The notes beneath the pieces were generated by a model. The model made no database searches. It saw nothing but the letters and a program-made list of their open reading frames with translations, and was not told the DNA's origin. Below are positions 1-5,423 of a stretch of 6,779 bases of DNA, piece by piece (position 1 is the first letter of the stretch; every line of letters starts with the position of its first letter). This DNA comes from Nitrosomonas sp. (GTDB taxonomy: Bacteria > Pseudomonadota > Gammaproteobacteria > Burkholderiales > Nitrosomonadaceae), in NCBI GenBank assembly GCA_021774205.1, contig JAJFJI010000105.1, positions 1 through 6,779 on the forward strand. Direction: 5' to 3'. The position numbers and the translations under genes were made by a program.

Positions 1-20
1 AACTGTGGGGCTGATTTCAT
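1..20 (-). CDS. mreC: Probable start of rod-shape protein MreC (partial, cut by the left edge)
   Basis: On the minus strand an ATG at 20-18 opens a frame reading Met-Lys-Ser-Ala-Pro-Gln before the window ends. MreC, the bitopic inner-membrane partner of MreB in the elongasome, normally follows mreB directly, and betaproteobacterial MreC proteins often begin with a short proline-containing stretch before the membrane anchor. Both gene order and this stub fit. The Shine-Dalgarno is poor: only a GGGAT-like run just upstream, close to the ATG. Six codons cannot prove identity, so the call rests mainly on synteny. The gap to mreB is about 230 bases, longer than expected for tightly coupled genes. 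Confidence 0.35.
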
Positions 21-251
21 TTCATCCCGTATATCGAGACGTTAAGCGTCTATTAAACCTTTAAGTTTACAGTACGTGTCATGGGTGGATTATGACAAAT
101 AGAGCTGATATTGAGGCGTATAAAAAAATTACAAATGTTACATCAAATCTAAAGCTATTTTTTAACTTGAGTTTAACGTCGTTTGGTGTTTGGCCTGATC
201 AAAAATTATTAACGGTATGGGGTGTATATCAACTCATATTGATAATACGGT
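21..251. other. AT-rich spacer between mreB and the presumed mreC
   Basis: No recognisable gene lies here. On the minus strand (toward mreC) there is a weak promoter-like pair: TTGATG (146-141) and TATACG (122-117), 18 bases apart, each matching the sigma-70 consensus at four of six positions. Two small inverted repeats are visible: AGACG/CGTCT at 37-41/47-51, just ahead of the mreC stub, and TATCAA/TTGATA at 227-232/239-244, just after the mreB stop. Neither is followed by a convincing T-run, so I do not call a terminator. On the plus strand an open frame of 56 codons (92-262) crosses the spacer and runs 11 bases into the mreB 3' end. Its product resembles no family I know, and it is discussed as a finding only. 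Confidence 0.5.
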
Positions 252-1337
252 TTAATCATTAGCAAAGATTCCAATCGAGCTGTCTATATTTTCGAGCGCG
301 ATACCAGAGCCACGGACTACACAGGTTAATGGATCTTCAGCAACAATGACAGATAGGCCGGTTTCTTCCATAATCAATCGGTCTATATCGCGCAATAGTG
401 CGCCACCTCCCGTGATAACCAAGCCTTGTTCGGCAATGTCGGCGCCGAGCTCTGGTGGCGTGTGTTCCAAAGCCGTCTTGACTGCGCTGACTATGTTATT
501 TAAAGGCTCAGCCAGCGCTTCAAGAATTTCATTGCTGGAAATTGTAAAGCTACGTGGAATACCTTCCGCCAGGTTGCGACCTTTAACTTCTATTTCGCGT
601 ACTTCCGATCCTGGAAAAGCCGAGCCAATTTCTTCTTTAATAAATTCAGCGGTGACCTCGCCAATTAACATGCCGTAGTTTCGGCGAATATAATTGATGA
701 TCGCCTCGTCAAATTTATCGCCACCAACGCGAACTGAATTTGAGTAAACGATGCCACCCAGTGAAATAACACCAACTTCAGTAGTGCCGCCGCCAATATC
801 AACCACCATTGAACCCGTCGGCGTTTCTACTGGCAAGTCTGCGCCAAGCGCCGCTGCCATTGGCTCCTCGATCAATTCCACTTTACGTGCCCCAGCACCA
901 TAAGCAGCTTCGCGGATGGCACGACGTTCTACCTGGGTAGATCCGTAAGGAACGCAAATCACAATTCGAGGATTAGCTGAAAACAAACGCGGCGGGTTCA
1001 CTTTTCTAATAAACATTTTTAGCATTTGTTCGGTGACCGTAAAGTCGGCAATTACGCCATCCTTCATTGGACGAATGGCGGTAATGTTACCGGGCGTCCT
1101 TCCTAACATCTGTTTTGCGGCTAGTCCGACTTGTTGAATCATTTTTTTGGAGTTGGCGCCCCCTTCTTCACGGATTGCAACTACTGACGGCTCATTCAGC
1201 ACGATACCTTGGCCGCGAACGTAAATTAGTGTGTTGGCCGTGCCCAGGTCGATAGCCATATCTGTTGAGAAATAACTCCCCAAAATATCTGTTGAGAAAA
1301 AACTCCCCAGAAGGTTGCTGTTCGAAAGATTAAACAT
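252..1337 (-). CDS. mreB: Rod shape-determining protein MreB (actin-like)
   Basis: MreB is a bacterial actin that polymerises with ATP into membrane-bound filaments and guides the cell-wall elongation machinery (MreCD, RodA, PBP2). The 361-residue product is complete. It shows the phosphate-1 loop IDLGTANT (residues 29-36), the catalytic-loop region GSTQVERRAI (132-141, with Glu137 the likely catalytic glutamate), the phosphate-2 loop VVDIGGGTT (178-186) and the adenosine motif VITGGGALL (308-316). E. coli MreB has 347 residues; the extra 14 lie entirely before the phosphate-1 loop, and nine of them come from an in-frame tandem duplication (LGSFFSTDI followed by LGSYFSTDM, residues 10-27). 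The MreB N-terminus is the membrane-binding end in Gram-negatives. The chosen ATG has a weak GGA 10 bases upstream (1348-1350). The internal Met27 would remove the whole extension but has no ribosome site at a usable distance. It is transcribed away from gatC. Confidence 0.97.
   Translation of the reverse strand: MFNLSNSNLLGSFFSTDILGSYFSTDMAIDLGTANTLIYVRGQGIVLNEPSVVAIREEGGANSKKMIQQVGLAAKQMLGRTPGNITAIRPMKDGVIADFTVTEQMLKMFIRKVNPPRLFSANPRIVICVPYGSTQVERRAIREAAYGAGARKVELIEEPMAAALGADLPVETPTGSMVVDIGGGTTEVGVISLGGIVYSNSVRVGGDKFDEAIINYIRRNYGMLIGEVTAEFIKEEIGSAFPGSEVREIEVKGRNLAEGIPRSFTISSNEILEALAEPLNNIVSAVKTALEHTPPELGADIAEQGLVITGGGALLRDIDRLIMEETGLSVIVAEDPLTCVVRGSGIALENIDSSIGIFAND
1258..1311. repeat. 27-base tandem duplication inside the 5' end of mreB
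   Basis: Two adjacent 27-base units, 1258-1284 and 1285-1311, are identical at 25 of 27 positions; they differ at 1273/1300 and 1283/1310. Because 27 is a multiple of three the mreB frame is kept, and the protein carries LGSFFSTDI (residues 10-18) followed by LGSYFSTDM (19-27). Of the two differences one is silent (CTG versus TTG leucine) and one changes Phe to Tyr. The copy next to the ATP-binding domain keeps the Tyr-Phe-Ser-Thr-Asp form I expect from related MreB proteins, so the upstream copy is probably the insertion. Confidence 0.92.
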
Positions 1338-1379
1338 AATGGCAAAATCCGTTTGTGTTGGTGATGATATCGTGAATAA

Positions 1380-1407
1380 CTAATAAAGAAAGTGAAGATT
1401 GTATCAA
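1380..1407 (-). promoter_or_regulatory. Candidate sigma-70 promoter for mreB
   Basis: On the minus strand TTGATA (1407-1402, five of six consensus bases) stands 16 bases ahead of TATTAG (1385-1380, four of six). Transcription would start around 1372, giving a leader of roughly 35 bases before the mreB ATG at 1337. Position and spacing are reasonable, but the region is AT-rich and such matches arise by chance. Confidence 0.35.
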
Positions 1408-1485
1408 AAAAAGAATGTGCCGATTGAAACAGGGCATGATACCCTAATACTTCTTTGAATATAAGTAGAAGGCTGCCAGTTTTAA

Positions 1486-1773
1486 ATGACTTTATCTTTT
1501 GATGATGTAAGGCGTATCGCGGATCTCGCCTATATTGAGACAAATGAAGAAGAAGCGCATGTTGTTTTGGCGCAACTATCTGATATTTTTAATCTCATCG
1601 AGCAAATGCAAGCAGTCGATACATTAGGGGTTGAGCCGCTGTCTCATGCTCAGGATGTGACACAGCGATTGCGTGACGATATTGTAACTGAATCTGACCA
1701 GCGAGAACGGTTCCAAGCAATTGCGCCCCAAGTGGAGGAAGGGCTTTATCTTGTGCCAAAGGTTATTGAGTAA
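1486..1773 (+). CDS. gatC: Asp/Glu-tRNA(Asn/Gln) amidotransferase subunit C
   Basis: GatC is the small subunit of the GatCAB amidotransferase. It wraps around the GatA-GatB interface, stabilises the complex and has no catalytic site of its own. The 95-residue product has the family's usual length. It has the N-terminal helical start typical of GatC (about residues 5-15, FDDVRRIADLA), the central VEPLSH motif (49-54), LRDD (62-65) and the characteristic tail GLYLVPKVIE (86-95). The ATG at 1486 is preceded by AGAAGG (1467-1472), a good Shine-Dalgarno but at a long spacing of 13 bases. A lone TATAAG (1460-1465) resembles a -10 box, but no good -35 stands at the right distance, so the promoter of the gat genes is not resolved. 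gatC is the first of three co-directional gat genes and is divergent from mreB. Confidence 0.95.
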   Translation: MTLSFDDVRRIADLAYIETNEEEAHVVLAQLSDIFNLIEQMQAVDTLGVEPLSHAQDVTQRLRDDIVTESDQRERFQAIAPQVEEGLYLVPKVIE

Positions 1774-1889
1774 GGTTAAGTTTTTGCCCATGAAATTCTT
1801 ACGCCATTTGCCAGCAGCACATTGATATTGGTGATGTTGCGTCGCTTATATTCCACATTTTATCACACATCGCCTGATTAGCAGAAACC

Positions 1890-3341
1890 ATGTTTAACGT
1901 TAGCCTTAAACAACTTTCCCAGCAACTTGCAGAAAAAAAAATATCCAGTGTTGAGCTTACAGGAGAATTCCTTAAACGGACGAGAGCACTGAATCCAAAT
2001 TACAATGCTTTCATTACTATTAATGAGGCGATGAGTCTGGCTCAAGCGGAGGCCGCCGACCAGATGATCGCGTCCGGGCATGCGAGTCTATTGACTGGTA
2101 TTCCTGTTGCGCAGAAAGATATCTTTTGTACCAAAGGGTGGTTGACTACTTGTGGGTCAAAAATGTTGTCAAACTTTACATCACCCTATAATGCGGGCGT
2201 AATTGAACGCTTTAATCGGGTTGGCGCGGTTAATATTGGTAAAACCAATATGGATGAATTCGCCATGGGGTCAAGTAACGAGACTTCTTTTTATGGTCCA
2301 GTTAGAAACCCATGGGATGTCTCAGCGGTGCCGGGTGGTAGTTCTGGTGGCTCAGCCTGCGTGGTGGCCGCGCGCATGGCGCCAGCGGCGACAGGCACGG
2401 ATACCGGTGGTTCTATTCGCCAGCCGGCGGCACTATGCGGCATTTCAGGCATTAAGCCGACTTATGGATTGGTGTCACGTTACGGCATGATAGCCTTTGC
2501 TTCAAGCCTGGATCAAGGTGGGCCAATGGCAAAATCAGCAGAAGATTTGGCGCTTATGCTCAATGTCATGGTTGGCTTTGATGACAGGGATTCAACCAGT
2601 TTGCAGCGTGAAGCGGAAGACTATCTGCGAGATCTGGACAGGCCACTCGCGGGATTGCGTATTGGCTTGCCCAAGGAATATTTTGCCAAAGGGATGAGTG
2701 ATGATGTAGCGAATACGGTAGAGGCAACGCTTGAAATATATCGTAAATTGGGTGCTAAGATGGTGGAAGTGTCGCTACCAAATGCGCAGCTTTCTATTCC
2801 TGTCTACTATGTGTTGGCACCTGCTGAAGCATCCAGTAATTTATCCCGCTTTGATGGTGTGCGTTATGGCTATCGTGCCAAGTCCTATAGCGATCTCAGT
2901 GAAATGTATCGAAAAAGTCGCGCCAAAGGTTTTGGCGCGGAAGTAAAACGGCGAATTTTGATTGGGACTTACGTTTTATCCCATGGTTACTATGAAGCTT
3001 ATTACATTCAGGCGCAAAAAATTCGTCGTTTGATTGCGCAGGATTTTACTGATGCTTTCAAGCAATGTGACATCATAATGGGGCCCACTACACCAACAGT
3101 TGCTTTTAACCTGGGTGAAAAAAACAGTGACCCAATACAAATGTATTTGTCGGATATCTACACCAGCGCAGCAAGTTTGGCTGGATTGCCTGGCATGTCT
3201 ATTCCGATTGGATTTGGTGATAAAAACAGGCCAGTTGGGTTGCATATTATTGGTAATTATTTTGCCGAAGCGCAAATGCTGAATGTGGCGCATCAGTATC
3301 AATTAGAAACGGACTGGCATCTTCGCATGCCTGAAATTTGA
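1890..3341 (+). CDS. gatA: Asp/Glu-tRNA(Asn/Gln) amidotransferase subunit A (glutaminase)
   Basis: GatA is the amidase subunit: it hydrolyses glutamine and supplies ammonia through a channel to GatB, which amidates Glu-tRNA(Gln) or Asp-tRNA(Asn) in the cytoplasm. The product has 483 residues, normal for the family. The amidase-signature catalytic triad is complete: Lys76 (in IPVAQKD), cis-Ser151 (in the Gly-Gly-Ser-Ser-Gly-Gly-Ser stretch) and nucleophile Ser175 (in DTGGSIRQPA). Their spacing (75 and 99 residues from the lysine) equals that of Staphylococcus aureus GatA (Lys79, Ser154, Ser178). The protein begins with the expected helical segment SLKQLSQQL, so the ATG at 1890 fits the family, although no clear Shine-Dalgarno precedes it. 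It follows gatC after 116 bases, a wider gap than is usual inside a gat operon; a poorly matched promoter-like pair (TTGATA at 1822, TATATT at 1847, spacing 19) lies there. Confidence 0.97.
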   Translation: MFNVSLKQLSQQLAEKKISSVELTGEFLKRTRALNPNYNAFITINEAMSLAQAEAADQMIASGHASLLTGIPVAQKDIFCTKGWLTTCGSKMLSNFTSPYNAGVIERFNRVGAVNIGKTNMDEFAMGSSNETSFYGPVRNPWDVSAVPGGSSGGSACVVAARMAPAATGTDTGGSIRQPAALCGISGIKPTYGLVSRYGMIAFASSLDQGGPMAKSAEDLALMLNVMVGFDDRDSTSLQREAEDYLRDLDRPLAGLRIGLPKEYFAKGMSDDVANTVEATLEIYRKLGAKMVEVSLPNAQLSIPVYYVLAPAEASSNLSRFDGVRYGYRAKSYSDLSEMYRKSRAKGFGAEVKRRILIGTYVLSHGYYEAYYIQAQKIRRLIAQDFTDAFKQCDIIMGPTTPTVAFNLGEKNSDPIQMYLSDIYTSAASLAGLPGMSIPIGFGDKNRPVGLHIIGNYFAEAQMLNVAHQYQLETDWHLRMPEI

Positions 3342-3400
3342 TAGAAAAAGTAGTGAATCATTTACATAATATTTAGTGGCAAAAAAAGGTTATCCTGGTT

Positions 3401-4837
3401 ATGCAGTGGGAAATTGTTATCGGTTTGGAGGTTCATGCACAACTTTCGACCCAGTCAAAAATATTTTCTGGCGCTTCAATCGCATATGGCGCTATACCAA
3501 ATACGCAGGCCTGTGAGGTGGATCTGGCGCTACCAGGCGTTTTACCAGTGCTGAATAAAGGCGTGGTTGAGCGGGCAATTAAATTGGGTCTGGCAGTGGG
3601 TGCAAAAATTAACTCGCCTTCAATTTTTGCCCGTAAAAACTACTTTTATCCCGACTTGCCAAAAGGCTATCAGATCAGCCAATATGAGCTACCCGTGGTT
3701 GAAGGCGGGTGTATCAAGGTTCAGATGGGTGAGGTTGAAAAGACGGTACGTCTTACTCGGGCGCATCTGGAAGAGGATGCGGGTAAATCATTACATAAAG
3801 ATTTCCATGGAATGACGGGCATTGACCTTAACCGTGCCGGTACGCCGTTGCTGGAGATCGTTTCAGAACCTGATATGCGTAGTAGTGCTGAAGCGGTGAT
3901 ATATGCCAAAACATTGCATTCGCTGGTACGCTGGATCGGCATCTGTGATGGCAATATGCAGGAAGGCTCTTTTCGTTGTGATGCTAATGTGTCTGTGCGG
4001 CCAAAAGGATCGGATAAGCTTGGTACTCGCTGTGAAGTCAAAAATCTTAATTCATTTCGTTTTCTGGAAAAAGCGATTGAATTTGAGGCCAAGCGTCAAA
4101 TTGAAATTTTGGAAGACGGGGGTGTTGTGCGTCAGGAAACGCGCCTGTATGACGCTGACAGGAACGAGACTCGTACCATGCGTAGTAAGGAAGAAGCGCA
4201 TGACTATCGTTATTTCCCAGATCCAGATTTAATGCCACTGGAGATATCTGAAGCATGGATTAATAAAGTTAAGCAGATGTTGCCAGAATTACCTGAAGCA
4301 AGACGGAATCGTTATGTGACAGCATTCGATCTGCCGGTTTATGATGCGATTGTGTTGACTGCAACCCGGGAAATGGCGGATTTTTTTGAAAGTGCCGTGA
4401 AACAATTACCATCTCAGGCCAAACTTTGTGCTAACTGGATCATGGGTGAAGTAAGTGGACGGCTTAATAAAGAGGGGATTGAAATTTCAGATTGCCCCAT
4501 CAGTCCAGGACAATTCGCAACATTGTTAGAACGTATCAGTGATGGCACCATATCAGGAAAAACTGCCAAGGATGTATTTGATAGCATGTGGCACGGCGAA
4601 CATGACGGTAATGCTGATGTTATTATTGAGAATAAAGGATTAAAACAGATATCAGATAGCGGCGAAATTGAAAAGCTGATTGATGAGATACTTATCGCCA
4701 ACCCCCAGCAAGTCGAGGATTATCGTGGTGGCAAGGAAAAAGCCTTTAATTCACTTGTAGGGCAGGTAATGAAAGCTACCCGAGGTAAAGCCAATCCGGC
4801 ACAGGTAAACACAATTTTAAAGCAAAAGCTAAGCTAA
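3401..4837 (+). CDS. gatB: Asp/Glu-tRNA(Asn/Gln) amidotransferase subunit B
   Basis: GatB binds the misacylated tRNA, activates the carboxylate of the attached Glu or Asp with ATP and transfers ammonia delivered from GatA. The 478-residue product is full length. It starts with the canonical GLEVHAQL (residues 8-15), where His12 is a metal-ligand position in known structures. It continues with the signature FARKNYFYPDLPKGYQISQ (76-94), the acidic HLEED (122-126) and the family signature DLNRAGTPLLEIVSEPD (142-158). The C-terminal part, roughly from residue 300, is the helical and tail-domain region that contacts tRNA. The ATG at 3401 has AAAGG at 3385-3389, 11 bases upstream. It follows gatA by 59 bases with no terminator seen between them, so co-transcription is likely. 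It ends 39 bases from the convergent csoR stop; only a T-run and a weak AT-only inverted repeat (GATAA/TTATC, 4862-4881) are seen there. Confidence 0.97.
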   Translation: MQWEIVIGLEVHAQLSTQSKIFSGASIAYGAIPNTQACEVDLALPGVLPVLNKGVVERAIKLGLAVGAKINSPSIFARKNYFYPDLPKGYQISQYELPVVEGGCIKVQMGEVEKTVRLTRAHLEEDAGKSLHKDFHGMTGIDLNRAGTPLLEIVSEPDMRSSAEAVIYAKTLHSLVRWIGICDGNMQEGSFRCDANVSVRPKGSDKLGTRCEVKNLNSFRFLEKAIEFEAKRQIEILEDGGVVRQETRLYDADRNETRTMRSKEEAHDYRYFPDPDLMPLEISEAWINKVKQMLPELPEARRNRYVTAFDLPVYDAIVLTATREMADFFESAVKQLPSQAKLCANWIMGEVSGRLNKEGIEISDCPISPGQFATLLERISDGTISGKTAKDVFDSMWHGEHDGNADVIIENKGLKQISDSGEIEKLIDEILIANPQQVEDYRGGKEKAFNSLVGQVMKATRGKANPAQVNTILKQKLS

Positions 4838-4876
4838 CTGAATGTGGAAAGTGTTGTAATAGATAAATTTTTTTAA

Positions 4877-5197
4877 TTATCTTGCAAATTTCCGTAATAG
4901 CGTCATCATTTCATCAATGGCTTCATCGCCATCCCCGGATTTGATTGCGTTTTGCATGCAACCATGGGTATGATTTTCCAATAATTGCATAGCAACGGCA
5001 TCCATTGCCGATTGCAGTGCGGAAATTTGGTTCAGTATGTCTACGCAATAACGATCTTCCGTAATCATTTTCGCGACACCGCGTACCTGGCCTTCGATGC
5101 GATTAAGGCGTTTGATTAGTGCATCTTTGCTTGGCTGAATAACCGCGTCTTTTGCTGCATATTCCTTTTTGTCATCTGGCGATTTCAAAACCCGCAT
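4877..5197 (-). CDS. csoR: CsoR-type copper-sensing transcriptional repressor
   Basis: CsoR/FrmR-family repressors are all-helical oligomers that leave their operator when metal binds. From the ATG at 5197 the protein has 106 residues; the core is recognised by DALIKRLNRIEGQVRGVAKM and DRYCVDILNQISALQSA. The ligand set is Cys51, His76 and Cys80 (in RYCVD and NHTHGC). Its spacing of 25 and 4 residues is that of the Cu(I) sensor CsoR of Mycobacterium tuberculosis (Cys36, His61, Cys65). Formaldehyde-sensing FrmR lacks the second cysteine, so a copper sensor is favoured. The start is uncertain. The frame stays open to an ATG at 5245, but that would overlap copZ by 74 bases. The ATG at 5197 overlaps by 26 bases with AGGG directly against it. 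A TTG at 5188 has the same AGGG at a better 9-base distance. It is last in a copA-copZ-csoR operon and probably translationally coupled to copZ. It likely controls the copA promoter outside this window. Confidence 0.9.
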   Translation of the reverse strand: MRVLKSPDDKKEYAAKDAVIQPSKDALIKRLNRIEGQVRGVAKMITEDRYCVDILNQISALQSAMDAVAMQLLENHTHGCMQNAIKSGDGDEAIDEMMTLLRKFAR

Positions 5198-5381
5198 CCC
5201 TGATAGCTTGTTTAAATTGTTCGGCGTTGGATTTGGTCGCATCATGCTGAATGATTGCTCGCGCCTGATCCAGAGAAACTTTTACGCAACTTACACCGGA
5301 AATTTTTTCGAGTACACTTTTTGCACTATTGACGCAGCCCGTACAAGTCATGCCTTTAATGTTTATCGTAGTTGTTTGCAT
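5172..5381 (-). CDS. copZ: CopZ-like copper chaperone (heavy-metal-associated domain)
   Basis: This is a 69-residue single heavy-metal-associated (HMA) domain protein, the usual size for CopZ/Atx1-like chaperones that carry Cu(I) in the cytoplasm and hand it to a CopA-type ATPase. The metal-binding loop GMTCTGC (residues 10-16) gives the Cys-x-x-Cys pair Cys13 and Cys16. The rest follows the beta-alpha-beta-beta-alpha-beta pattern, ending in AIRDAGFEIAR. A third cysteine (Cys32, in SGVSCVKV) lies in the second strand and is not part of the standard site. No good Shine-Dalgarno precedes the ATG at 5381. It lies 42 bases after the copA stop, and its 3' end overlaps the likely csoR start. The neighbours make copper the probable metal; sequence alone cannot exclude another soft metal. 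Confidence 0.9.
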   Translation of the reverse strand: MQTTTINIKGMTCTGCVNSAKSVLEKISGVSCVKVSLDQARAIIQHDATKSNAEQFKQAIRDAGFEIAR

Positions 5382-5398
5382 TTTATCGTTGGTGTTAA

Positions 5399-5413
5399 TT
5401 TGATTTAATCAAA
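5399..5413. repeat. Perfect 15-base inverted repeat between copA and copZ
   Basis: TTTGATT and AATCAAA flank a single central T, making a perfect seven-base inverted repeat in the 42-base copA-copZ gap. It begins 18 bases ahead of the copZ ATG. As RNA it could form a six-base-pair stem with a three-base loop, but no T-run follows it in the minus direction, so it does not look like an intrinsic terminator. It lacks the G/C tracts known from characterised CsoR operators. It could be a regulator site, an RNA-processing hairpin or chance in AT-rich sequence. Confidence 0.5.
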
Positions 5414-5423
5414 AATGAAATAG

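Noticed and set aside
1432..1444. Imperfect palindrome GGGCATGATACCC in the mreB-gatC divergent region, considered as an operator.
   Set aside because: Its half-sites are only three clean base pairs plus two inner ones with a mismatch, it matches no operator I know, and it is not at a well-defined promoter.
1790..1825. An 11-codon open frame starting at ATG 1790 in the gatC-gatA gap, considered as a leader peptide.
   Set aside because: It has no Shine-Dalgarno, no run of regulatory codons, and no terminator/antiterminator structure next to it, so nothing separates it from chance.
4838..4881. A bidirectional terminator between the convergent gatB and csoR genes.
   Set aside because: There is a T-run and a short GATAA/TTATC inverted repeat, but no GC-bearing stem directly before the T-run on either strand, so an intrinsic terminator cannot be supported.
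5172..5245. The 122-residue form of CsoR beginning at ATG 5245.
   Set aside because: It requires a 74-base overlap with copZ, has no ribosome site, and its extra 16 residues do not resemble the family; the start at 5197 or 5188 is more likely.
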